A stretch of DNA of 64,000 bases, from contig CP046177.1 in assembly GCA_014075215.1 (NCBI GenBank), positions 1,116,001-1,180,000 on the forward strand, read 5' to 3'. The translations under genes and the position numbers were made by a program. The notes under the pieces are model-generated. The model was not told where the DNA came from and did no database searches. It saw only the letters and a program-made list of their open reading frames with translations. Source of the stretch: Flavobacteriaceae bacterium. Lineage in GTDB: Bacteria; Bacteroidota; Bacteroidia; Flavobacteriales; Flavobacteriaceae. Each line of letters begins with the position of its first letter. Positions within the stretch are counted from its first letter, which is position 1. This document shows positions 29,609 to 39,154 of this stretch, one piece after another.

Positions 29609-30565
29609 GTTGTGAATTGCTTGCAGAATTGTATTTTTACATAGCATTCACAGTAATTACAAAATAAATAAGTCCGGCTAATGCGTTGTGAATTGCTTGC
29701 AGAATTGTATTTTTACATAGCATTCACAGTCCTGCTTCTTTTAGCATTTTCATTTGTCCTGTTGTGAATTGCTTGCAGAATTGTATTTTTACATAGCATT
29801 CACAGTCAAGTTCCTTAACTAAATCAGATTTGGAGAGTTGTGAATTGCTTGCAGAATTGTATTTTTACATAGCATTCACAGTTGAAGATTTAAAAACCAA
29901 TTACGGGTATAAGTTGTGAATTGCTTGCAGAATTGTATTTTTACATAGCATTCACAGTACTATGGAATACACAAAATCCTACTTAAAGTTGTGAATTGCT
30001 TGCAGAATTGTATTTTTACATAGCATTCACAGTTATTGGCAGAAAATACTACTGGAATTAACGGTTGTGAATTGCTTGCAGAATTGTATTTTTACATAGC
30101 ATTCACAGTTAGGATCTAATTCAATCTCAGAAACAACTTGTTGTGAATTGCTTGCAGAATTGTATTTTTACATAGCATTCACAGTCCATTATATATAATT
30201 TATAAAAGTATATGCGTTGTGAATTGCTTGCAGAATTGTATTTTTACATAGCATTCACAGTAAACATCTACTTGATGTATGATGGGAGTTAGTTGTGAAT
30301 TGCTTGCAGAATTGTATTTTTACATAGCATTCACAGTGAGTGTTATTGACAATATCATCGCGACAATGTTGTGAATTGCTTGCAGAATTGTATTTTTACA
30401 TAGCATTCACAGTAAAACTCGGTGATTTAGCAAAAACAGGATTGTTGTGAATTGCTTGCAGAATTGTATTTTTACATAGCATTCACAGTATTTAGGTGGT
30501 GATGTTTTGAGCCATCAAAGTTGTGAATTGCTTGCAGAATTGTATTTTTACATAGCATTCACAGT
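29609..30565 (+). CRISPR. type II-C CRISPR array, 13 repeats and 12 spacers
   Basis: There are 13 copies of a 46-bp repeat, starting GTTGTGAATTGCTTGCAGAA and ending TTTTTACATAGCATTCACAGT (last 21 bases minus one: TTTTACATAGCATTCACAGT). They look identical, including the last. Repeat starts are 29609, 29685, 29761, 29837, 29913, 29988, 30064, 30140, 30216, 30292, 30368, 30444 and 30520. Spacers are 30 nt, except the fifth, which is 29 nt. The repeat ends are partly palindromic (GTGAATTGC / GCATTCAC). The tracrRNA anti-repeat pairs with the GTTGTGAATTGC end, so crRNAs should be read on the plus strand, towards the cas genes. Only 44 bp separate GH3 from the first repeat, so a long leader is absent. 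No spacer matches elsewhere in the window by eye. Confidence 0.99.
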
Positions 30566-30634
30566 TTATCAGAGGTTAATTCTCTGATATACTGGATGTT
30601 ATTTTTAAAATTAAATAAAAAAACAATAGCGGGT

Positions 30635-30982
30635 TTAGAATAATTCTAATTGTTGAGCAGGTTTTTCTAATGCTGTAGGTTTTTTTCCGTAAAAGAGTTG
30701 TATCATTCCAAATTGCTTATCCGTAATTTGTAGTATTCCTACTTTCCCATATTCCGGTAAACTTCGTTTTACTCGCTTGGTATGTACTTCGGCATTTTCT
30801 CTACTGGCGCAAAAGCGCATATAAATTGAAAACTGAAACATTGTAAATCCGTCAGTCAGGAGCTTCTTTCGAAAATTCCCGGCCGCTTTTCTGTCTTTTT
30901 TTGTTTCCGTCGGAAGGTCAAAGAATACCAAAACCCACATACTTCTATATTGGTTTAATCGTGAAAAATAATTCGTTCCCAT
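30635..30982 (-). CDS. cas2: CRISPR-associated endoribonuclease/integrase subunit Cas2
   Basis: The 115-aa protein has the Cas2 beta-strand start WVLVFFDLPTETKKDR, with the conserved Asp of FDLP near residue 20, and the middle segment FTMFQFSIYMRFC. It forms the Cas1-Cas2 spacer integration complex in known systems. It lies 7 bp downstream of cas1 and 69 bp from the array on the opposite strand. It looks intact. Confidence 0.97.
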   Translation of the reverse strand: MGTNYFSRLNQYRSMWVLVFFDLPTETKKDRKAAGNFRKKLLTDGFTMFQFSIYMRFCASRENAEVHTKRVKRSLPEYGKVGILQITDKQFGMIQLFYGKKPTALEKPAQQLELF

Positions 30983-30989
30983 ATTTTAT

Positions 30990-31886
30990 TTATTCAAATA
31001 TCGGATATAACAATTTCCTGCTTACACCTGTAAAGCAATCATATAAAGAATTGGTAGTTCTGCTCATAGCGACCATCAGGAGACTTTTCTTCCCATCAAT
31101 TACAACATCCGTAACGGGCAATTTCAATAATTGCGTTTTTAACGATGTATCCAATTCATGATAAGGATTTCCGGATTGTAAAATATTGTCAACCAATACA
31201 TCCACATAAATGCGGTAAGGCTCCATAATATCATCAGCCAGACAAAACGCATTATATTTATTACGATGAAATATGCCAATTGCAGGTAACATTCCCGATC
31301 CGGTCAAAGCTCTGGCTGTAATGGCTCTTAAAATGGCATAACCGTAATTGAGCAAATTGTTTGGAGGTTCGCCTTGTGCATATCTGATAAACCCGTCTAT
31401 TCCAAAAATATGCTTCCAATAATACACGGCAGCTCTACTTTCATGATTCTCAATGTCTCCGCTTTTAACTTCAGTTACCCATTTAAATAATTTCCTGGCC
31501 GGAATGTGTTTCTTAACAAGGAAATTAGCCTGATTTAAAATTTTTGCACTAATGGTTTGTTGCCAAAGATTCTTTTTTAAAGGCAAACTGGCATTTAATT
31601 GATACTTCATACGTTCCGTTTGCTCACTATGCCCAACCAGAGGTTGCTGCAAACTAACAGGTAAGTGGAACTCATCGCAACTGATAACTGCTGCTTTGTT
31701 TTTGATCAGTTTACTTAAAAGCCCGTTTGTAATGTTAATTTGCGGGTGTTCAATGACTACTATTCCAATATCTTCTATAGGAATGGTTTTAACAGGTTTT
31801 TCTTCCCCGGGGTAGCATATAACCAACTGTTGATTTTTGGTACTTAAATAGGTTGGGTTTCCAAAAAATAAAGTTCGCTTTATCAT
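30990..31886 (-). CDS. cas1: CRISPR-associated integrase Cas1 (type II)
   Basis: The 298-aa protein has the N-terminal beta domain (RTLFFGNPTYLSTKNQQLVI) and the helical catalytic domain. The metal ligands are visible: Glu in NHESRAAVYYW (near 148), His in IGIFHRNKYNAF (near 206) and Asp/Glu in LADDIMEPYR (near 220). Cas1 integrates new spacers together with Cas2. It starts 3 bp after the cas9 stop, so cas9-cas1-cas2 form one operon. No lesion is seen, so spacer acquisition could remain possible. Confidence 0.97.
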   Translation of the reverse strand: MIKRTLFFGNPTYLSTKNQQLVICYPGEEKPVKTIPIEDIGIVVIEHPQINITNGLLSKLIKNKAAVISCDEFHLPVSLQQPLVGHSEQTERMKYQLNASLPLKKNLWQQTISAKILNQANFLVKKHIPARKLFKWVTEVKSGDIENHESRAAVYYWKHIFGIDGFIRYAQGEPPNNLLNYGYAILRAITARALTGSGMLPAIGIFHRNKYNAFCLADDIMEPYRIYVDVLVDNILQSGNPYHELDTSLKTQLLKLPVTDVVIDGKKSLLMVAMSRTTNSLYDCFTGVSRKLLYPIFE

Positions 31887-31889
31887 CCT

Positions 31890-34800
31890 TTAATATTCAC
31901 CGATCTTTATAATTTTACCCAAAGAGTTTACCTGCACTTTCTGACATTTGCCTATTAAATTTGCATAGGTAGTGATCCGTTTATAGTTTGCAGGATTTTT
32001 CTTATCAATCTCAGTTGCATATTGATGTGTAAATTCAAGGTAAGGCGTACCACTTCCAAGTATAGATAAGGATTGTACCTTCCACAGCTTAGGGACTATC
32101 AGAGAATATTTATTTTCATCCAGTAAGTCTGTGTCAGATGTCAATTTTTCATCAAAAAAAACAAAATAATCATTTATCTGAAGATGGTATAGATATTTCC
32201 ATTTTGACTCATGCTGTTTTTTTACTATGGGAAGATTTTGTTTTACCCTTTCCACAGCTTCCAAATAGGTGATTTTCTCTCCGTGAATTTTACCCTCTTT
32301 ATCTTCATATAATGCTATATGGTGATTTTTACCCTGGTTGACGTATCCTCTTCCAATATCGATCAAATCAGAATACCTGGATTTGACTCTTATCCGCTTT
32401 ATTTGAATATTTTGATCCTTATTCATATAGATCGGGTTTTGTTCCAGGTTAGAGAACGCTTTTTTCTTATTTCCTTCAAATTGATCAAGCCGTTGTTCTA
32501 AAATTCGCTTAATGCCCTTGTCAATTACATTTTCAATATTTAGCTGATCATCAACCTCTTTTCTTACTACATATATGTTTTCATAACATTGCACTTTTTC
32601 CAGGATATTTCCTTTGTAAATTACAGGGGTTGTTTTTAACGATTTTGCCGAAAATGCTTTTTTGGGGTCATTATCAAATTTTTCCAAATGTAATTCAACC
32701 AAATTCTTAACTTTACTATTGACAATAAGCTGAGTTTGTTCCGTATCAAAACGGCTATTTAACTTCACTGCTGTTTCTTTTATTCTTTTGATATTTCCAT
32801 AGACAGTTTCTTTATGGAGTTGCCCTCTGGGGGTTAGAGTGATTTGTATATTTTCTTGCCATTTAATTTTTGTTTTTGTCCTGTTTTTGTTGCTGGTAAC
32901 TACTTTATTTTTCCGTTTGAAAGAGATCAGTGTTTGTGACAAAGACTTCAAAATATCCTGTCGCAGGTGTTGCCGGGGCGGATCAAAAGACTGTGCAGCT
33001 ATTGCTAACAGATCTTTTCCTCCCTGATAACGCTCTTCAAAAGTAGCATTAAGCGTATTGAGGTGCCGTATGTATTTTGGCCTGGTAAAAGCAACGATAA
33101 TAGCATCCAAAGCATGATGACGATGATCATCTCTTTTACTCCAAAAAATTTTGTTTCCGGATTTATCGATACGGAAAATCCGCTCCACAGATTTAAACTG
33201 TCCTCCATTGGTTTTAATATCCCGATGTTCCGTTTGGCCTATATTTCGATATTTTTCAAGGTTTAGTTCCTCCAATACATATTTTAAACCCCATTGCTCT
33301 TTTAAGAGATTTGTAATAGTTCCCGAGGTTACCGTAACATTCCTGCATGTGGACAACAGCAGATCTTTTGCTTTTTTTGTAATATAATGAGTTTCACTTA
33401 GTTGTCTGTTAATAAAATCATCAGGTATTCTATCAGCTCCCATTAATAGTTTCTCTTGTTTGGGTTTGGGTATCTTTTTATTGTCCTTGATACTACTCAC
33501 ATACTTGTTGAAAGCTTCATCGCCTTTACTCTTTAGATAATCATAAGCGGTTTGATTGGATTTTTCCCTATTAAGCCTTGATTCACATAATGTTTTATTC
33601 ATAAAAGAATCATCATACATTCTGGATTTCGGAATAATGTGTTCAATTTCGTAAGCATTCGTAAATAATTCGGAAGATTTAATCTGTTTACCCGAATATA
33701 AGGACTGCCAATTGGTCTCTTCTGCCAGTTTGTATTTAATAATATCGTTCCTGCCTGGGCGGGGAATGTGATATTCTTCTTTTAGTCGTTTTCTTATTGT
33801 TTCATTTTTCCTGGTAGCATCAGCTATTTTTTTGGTTGACTCCTTTCGTTTTTTGGCATTCATTCTGAGACCTCTGGCCAGCTCTATACGAATTTTATCA
33901 GGCCTTCCCAAATGCTGATCTTCCGTAATTTTATTGACAAGGTTGATTAATTGATTTAGGATTTTTTCAACTACCGGATTCCGTAAACTATTTTTTTTGA
34001 GTAGTTCCAGTCTGTCCTAAAGTATCCGGCTTTCGTTTTCTTCTTTTGTTAATGCCTTTGAATGATTGTATCCGGCCTCCTTACAAGCATCCGAATAATT
34101 CAACCCTCTCTCCATATGTGGCAGAATTTTTCTAATGGCTCTCGATGACAGGCTTCCGTAGCGCAATGTATAATTAATCTTACTGACAATTTCACTGGCC
34201 TGTTCTTCGTTAAAAGCAAATTTCAGTTTTAGATTTTTAATTAGATTTTCGTTGCTTTTTGCCGAATAAATCAAGTGCCATAATTGCATAACCGGCTGTT
34301 TATCAAAATCATTCCCTTTTTGATAAATATCGAGATCTAAAACATCAAGGGTGTCGTAACCTAAACGATTAAAAATACTCACAAGCTCAAATCTGGTGGT
34401 ATTTCCGTCTATCTTGTCAAAATTTATACTGTATTCTTTTGTGTTAAGCCCTAACGCTCTTAAGATTTGAGTACTTGTCATTTTTGGGACTTCCTGCAAC
34501 TTATCAAACAGCACTTTTTTTTGCTCATGAGTAAGTATATGTTTATTAGAAGACCTGTCTTTGATATCGATATCATGCAAACGCTGCCAGATACGAAATT
34601 CCTGAAATAACGGTGATGAAACCGGAATAACTTTATGATTTTTTTCAAACTCACATTCTGACAGTAATCCTTTTTGAGATTTTAAATCCCGTTGATAGAA
34701 AATAATAGTATCTCTAATAATCTCTTTTAAACTTTCGGTAAGTTCCGGATAATGTTTGGCTTGTTCTTTCCATATGGTTTCAAATTCATTCAAATAGCTG

Positions 34801-35375
34801 CTTCTTGAGTAAATCCTCCCCCTCAAACGTGCTAACGGGTTTATCCGTAAAAGTTCATATAATTTCTGTCCTACGGTAATACCTCTATCCGATAGTTCTT
34901 GATCTCTTTCGGTTATTCCGGCTAAATAGTTTGAATCGGTAGCTTCACTGTTCGCTTTTCTATTACTTTTGAAACCTCTTTTACCATTTAAAAGAAACAG
35001 AACTTTTGCCAACTCCTTCTTTTCAATCTTAGATGTGGCAGCCATTGCTCTATTTTGATATAAATCCAAAGAATTGGTACTTAGCAAATCATTCGTATTT
35101 TTAATGAAACCAATATCTTTTAAGATACTTATTAATTTGTCTCTTCTTTGCTTAAAACGTTGATTGTTACGTCTTGCTCCCCTTTTTTGGGTTCTGGACA
35201 GATTTGTTGACAAAGCATTTCCTTTGGAAAACTCATCTTTTTCTTCCTTTGTCAAAGGGACAATGCGTACACCTGTTTTTATAATTTTTGACGTTTCCTG
35301 ATCATTTTCAGCCTCATGGATAAAAGCCCATCCAATTGAAGCAGTTCCTAAGTCTAGTCCGAGAGTTTTTTTCAT
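31890..35375 (-). pseudogene. cas9: type II-C Cas9 interrupted by an in-frame TAG at codon 453
   Basis: This is one continuous frame of 1161 codons with a single internal amber at 34019-34017; the downstream sequence (DRLELLKKNSLRNPVVEKIL) carries on in the same frame. Domains: RuvC-I KKTLGLDLGTASIGW (D8), bridge helix RTQKRGARRNNQRFKQRRDK (about 60-80), recognition lobe to about 450, RuvC-II IRIELARGL (E498), HNH YEIEHIIPKS (H579) and SRLNREKSNQ, RuvC-III HHALDAIIVAF (H754, D757), then a PAM-interacting C-terminus. All catalytic residues are intact. A stop at 453 would leave only RuvC-I plus the recognition lobe. Either the gene is newly inactivated, the amber is suppressed, or the base is an error. 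The size is compact for Bacteroidota Cas9. Confidence 0.93.
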
Positions 35376-35410
35376 TTAATTTATATTTAAAAAATTAAAC
35401 CATAACCGGG

Positions 35411-35434
35411 TTTCAATTATTTTTCTTAATTTTG
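35411..35434 (+). promoter_or_regulatory. tracrRNA promoter (-7 TAATTTTG)
   Basis: A perfect TAnnTTTG element (TAATTTTG, 35427-35434) stands about 5 bp before the anti-repeat, so transcription would start right at the anti-repeat. The upstream element is weak (GTTTC near 35410). Confidence 0.6.
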
Positions 35435-35437
35435 AGC

Positions 35438-35515
35438 TACATTTCTGTAAGATTTCACAATAACGGATGATTCCGTTGTGAAAACATTTATAAGCGGCTA
35501 TTTGGTCGCTTTTTT
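35438..35515 (+). ncRNA. tracrRNA of the type II-C system
   Basis: The anti-repeat (35440-35461, CATTTCTGTAAGATTTCACA) is complementary to the 5' half of the CRISPR repeat, allowing G-U pairs and one bulge. It is followed by a hairpin built from TTTCACAATAACGG and CCGTTGTGAAA (35453-35482), then a terminator hairpin AGCGGC/GTCGCT with a run of six T (35493-35515). This order (anti-repeat, nexus-like hairpin, terminator) is that of type II tracrRNAs. It is transcribed divergently from cas9. The remaining 35516-35773 shows no gene. Confidence 0.88.
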
Positions 35516-35773
35516 ATGAGTGGTATATTTTGAATCTTAAAGATACAAGTTTTTCAAATGAATTTGATTTTTTTATAAAAGTTTACTCAAAAACCCTCTT
35601 TTAGTTGGCTATAATTCAAAATAATGCTAAGGCAAAAATAAAATATGCATCAAGGAAATCCTTATAGAAACTATTCCTATTTTGTTTGATAAAGGTATCT
35701 TCTATTAAGGTATTGAAATAATCCGGAAGTTATAGCACATTTTCAGAAGCCATTTTATAAACACAAAGATTCA

Positions 35774-37659
35774 TTACTCTTTATCACAGTTCTCACAATA
35801 AGTTTTTCTTAAGTATTCGTTTTCCAGCAACTGGAAAGTTACACCACCGTCAAAAATGGAATTAAAGAGTTTGCAGAACCGTTGCCGGTTACTATTAATT
35901 GAATTTAACATGACGGTTCTATAATCAGGGGACTGTATTAATTTTTTGTTGATCAGTGTTAGGTTTAAATAGTAGAATAATAAGTTCTCATCAATTGTAA
36001 TGCTTCTCTTGCTTTTTCGTCTAATAGCACTATGGCAGCATCTACATTTCCATAATACGAGAAAAATTGCGCTAAACTTAAGTAATCATAATTTGTAAGC
36101 GGAAACTTGCGGTAATTATTCCGTATGTATTTTATGGAAATATCTTTCTTTGCATAGTTTCTTTTTTGCATCCATTTTCCGGCTTTTATAATATGAAAAT
36201 TAACAAGCATCCGGTCTATTAAAGGTTGCGCAATATCATAATTTTTGAGATTTCCAATATACGTTTCTATTTCCTGTTCACTAGTCGATTTATGATGGTA
36301 TCTCCACAGCCTGAACTTTAATACGGCAAGATTATATTTTATCTTTTTGTCTTTTGGTGCGAGTTTCTCTAATTGCAATAGCTCATTCGTTACGATGAGC
36401 ACCTGACGAGGATTCATTTTAAACTTAAAAATGCTATTCTTATTTAAAACAGAAATGTATTTTAACTGTTTGGGAACTGCCATTTTAGTTAAAACATCCG
36501 GAGATGTTTCTTTGCCTTTTATTTTTTCAAAAATCGAATTCTGTATTGCCAGTGCTTCTTCTATTTTATCATCTGTTATCGCATTGTTGAAAAGTGTTAC
36601 CAGTGTCGACGGAGTCATTTCTTTGTATTTGTCTTTTTTATCTAATTCCAGAGTAACAACAGCTTTTCTGTGGTTTTTCAAATACAACTCCAATGCATCG
36701 GAGAGTTTTCCTACTATTTTTTTTCGAACTTGCTTTTTACTAAGTGTTTTTAAGTTTTCGTATTTTGTGCCGGAAATGTCATTCAAAAATTCTACCCAGT
36801 TCTCCGATGATTCTATGTCATTTATAATGACAGGTTTTTGAAAAGATTGTAATGCTTTTACAATGCTTTCTGCTCTTTGCTCCTGTAGTTCTATATTCCT
36901 TTTCAAAGTTCCCTCTACAGATGAATAAGCCCTGATTTTTACTTTCTTAATATTAAAATCCGTAAGTCGTAGTGAATCATATAAAGGTCTTATATCTTCC
37001 GGGGCATACTCGGATTTATCTTTTTCAAAAGAAATGGTAAACGTCAGAGTTTTGTATTTCATTACAAATTTGTCCTGTATGCTCGCTACTTTTTTAACAT
37101 CATAGGTAAGAGAATCCAAATACATTCCCATATCTAATAAATCCAGAGGGTATGATTCAAAATCATATACCCAATAGTATTGACAGAGTGTTTTGTTATT
37201 TAAGAATAAAATATTAAACTCTGTTTCTTTTACATTAGTATTTGCAGGTAATGTTCCTACCCTGACCCTGTATGATTTACCTTTTGTCGGTCTTAATCCT
37301 TTTCGCAATTTTTTTGCATATACGGGTTTTAACAGTTTTCCTTTTATTTGTTGTTTTGGAACCGTCTCAATACCACAATCATATCTTTGCTTTGATACCA
37401 CATCAATAGCCATTCCGTCTCCGGATTTTTTAAACAACTGATCGAACCACTTTTTATCATTCACTTCAAAATACAACCGATTGTCTACCACTTTAATCCC
37501 AAAGCGGACTTCTTTGGGTTTTTGCTTAAAAACCCGGGTAAAATAACTGCATTTTTGTATTCGTTGTGTAGGTGTTGGAAATAAAATTCCAAAATTATTT
37601 TGTGCTATAAGTAGCGGTGTATTTGTTATAAATAACAAGAGGATTCCTATTTTTTTCAT
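35774..37659 (-). pseudogene. secreted protein with OmpA-like domain, frameshifted near the C-terminus
   Basis: It starts MKKIGILLLFITNTPLLIAQ (signal peptide). Residues about 230-350 contain an OmpA-like peptidoglycan-binding segment (IKKVKIRAYSSVEGTLKRNI, EQRAESIVKAL), followed by a helical, tetratricopeptide-like part. The open frame ends at 35965 with a tail that looks out of place (REALQLMRTYYSTI). A second frame starting in the same bases continues coherently: ITIDENLLFYYLNLTLINKK, QSPDYRTVMLNSINSNRQRF, CKLFNSIFDGGVTFQLLENE, then YLRKTYCENCDKE and a stop at 35774. So one base was probably lost near 35985, removing about 65 residues. The protein may still be partly functional. Its exact role is unknown. 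Confidence 0.7.
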
Positions 37660-37712
37660 TTCCTTTTAGATAAAGAAATTCTAAGTTACATAATTAATTT
37701 AATTAACTATTT

Positions 37713-37865
37713 GAGATCTTTGCAAAATTGATTTGGCGAAAAAGTTCGACGCCCGAAGAACATTTTCAACTGGAATAACCTGTTGATTTTGAGGATTTAA
37801 AATTTTCGAGAAGGAAGAAATTTGAAGCCAAATCAATTTCAATACGGAATATATTACTATTTTGT
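37713..37865 (-). repeat. MITE-like element, copy B (inverted)
   Basis: This copy is inverted relative to copy A. It begins GAGATCTTTGCAAAATTG and contains TTGAGGATTTAAAATTTTCG and GAAGGAAGAAATTTGAAG. The far terminus has diverged (TATTTTGTGACTAATT instead of the GCAAAGGTCTC end). It lies between the OmpA-like and methyltransferase genes. Confidence 0.8.
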
Positions 37866-37985
37866 GACTAATTACTATTTTTAACTTCATAGAAGCGACC
37901 TCTATGTTTTAATTGTTGAGAGAGAGTACAACAACGATTTGAATAACCCCCTGTTTAATGAGGCTTATTTTTTGTTGATGTTCGT

Positions 37986-38654
37986 TTATTTCTTTATAAT
38001 GTAAGAGGGGATATGATAATATTTTGGTTTATTTAATACTACGCTTTTATTTTGAAAATATTCATCTACCGCCTTAGTTTCACCTTCAACAGTTCCATAA
38101 TCATCGATCATTAAAACCCCTCCCGGGACAATTTTATCCCAAAGATTTTCTAATATTATTTTAGTTGGTTCATATACATCTACATCAATATGAAGTAATG
38201 CAATTTTTAATGATGAATTATTTTTTATGTAGGTTGGTAATGAATCTTTAATGTCTCCCTCTACAAGTTCATAATTCTTGGTTTTTTTATTTTCAAAATG
38301 AAATTCTAATTCTTGTTTACTAATACCAAACCCGCCTGTATTCTCAAAAGATTCAACAAAATCCTTATCATTTTTAAGAGATAAATCTTGAGGAAATTTT
38401 CCAAAAGCATCAAAGCCTACAACTTTTCTGGAACTACTATGTTCTAATAAATCTCTGAATGAAATTAATCTAACAATAGAGCTTCCTTTATACACGCCAA
38501 ACTCCAACACATCTCCGGGAAGGTCAATTATTTTTTTATAGATCTCCAGATGATTTAAAAACTTACCTAACCTACCCGTTTCACAAGTCAAGTAGAATAC
38601 ATTTTCATAATCCCATCTTTTATTTAAGTCGGCTTTGTAATTTTCCATTTTCAT
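37986..38654 (-). CDS. TylF/MycF-type SAM-dependent methyltransferase
   Basis: A 222-aa class I methyltransferase. The SAM-binding segment is VLEFGVYKGSSIVRL (near 49). Metal-binding acidic residues, as in TylF sugar O-methyltransferases, are in LLHIDVDVYEPT and LMIDDYGTVEGE (near 155 and 180). The family O-methylates macrolide sugars and related glycans, with Mg2+. Here a role in methylating a surface sugar is possible but is inference. It stands alone between copy B of the repeat and rplS. Confidence 0.85.
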   Translation of the reverse strand: MKMENYKADLNKRWDYENVFYLTCETGRLGKFLNHLEIYKKIIDLPGDVLEFGVYKGSSIVRLISFRDLLEHSSSRKVVGFDAFGKFPQDLSLKNDKDFVESFENTGGFGISKQELEFHFENKKTKNYELVEGDIKDSLPTYIKNNSSLKIALLHIDVDVYEPTKIILENLWDKIVPGGVLMIDDYGTVEGETKAVDEYFQNKSVVLNKPKYYHIPSYIIKK

Positions 38655-38704
38655 TATTTTTTTTAATAAATACTAATTTTTACTACCCGGTTACTAAGTA
38701 AACC

Positions 38705-39055
38705 CTAGCTCCTTTTTTCTTTAATTCTGGCTTTTTTACCTGTTAGCTCTCTAAAGTAGTATATACGTGCTCTGCGTACCCGGCCTTTTTTGTTCACTTC
38801 TATTTTCTGAATAGCAGGTAGATTTACGGGAAAGATTCTCTCGACTCCTATAGTACCGGACATTTTTCTGATAGTAAATGTTTCTGACGAACCGCTACCT
38901 CTTTTCTGAATGACTACTCCTTTAAAATACTGGGTACGTGTCTTGTTTCCTTCTTTAATTTCATAGTATACCGTAATGGTATCTCCGGAGGAAAATTCCG
39001 GTAAATCCTTTTTTGTTACAAATTCTTCTTGAACAAACGTTACTAAAGATTCCAT
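38705..39055 (-). CDS. rplS: 50S ribosomal protein L19
   Basis: The 116-aa protein matches L19 over its length: FSSGDTITVYYEIKEGNKTR, FKGVVIQKRGSGSSETFTIR, GVERIFPVNLPAIQKIEV and RRARIYYFRELTGKKARIKE. It lies at the 30S-50S interface of the ribosome. In many bacteria it follows trmD; here a glycosyltransferase gene sits between the two. A TAAATTTG element 70 bp upstream suggests its own promoter. Confidence 0.99.
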   Translation of the reverse strand: MESLVTFVQEEFVTKKDLPEFSSGDTITVYYEIKEGNKTRTQYFKGVVIQKRGSGSSETFTIRKMSGTIGVERIFPVNLPAIQKIEVNKKGRVRRARIYYFRELTGKKARIKEKRS

Positions 39056-39123
39056 TTTTTTGAATTTATGGTTTAAGTAAAACTAACATTCACGGTTATC
39101 GTCATCGGTTAATTTTGTGAGTG

Positions 39124-39131
39124 CAAATTTA
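39124..39131 (-). promoter_or_regulatory. rplS promoter -7 element
   Basis: The minus strand reads TAAATTTG, a perfect TAnnTTTG. It lies about 69 bp before the rplS start. The -33 element is not clear. Confidence 0.5.
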
Positions 39132-39154
39132 GGAATTAATTTTAGTATATAAAA

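Noticed and set aside
29655..30519. Self-targeting spacers
   Set aside because: None of the 12 spacers was found to match another place in this window by eye; the rest of the genome cannot be checked.
34017..34019. Idea that TAG is reassigned to an amino acid in this genome
   Set aside because: Three TAG codons interrupt otherwise matching frames, but two lie in an RHS gene that also has frameshifts, and no suppressor tRNA is visible. Simple mutation is more likely.
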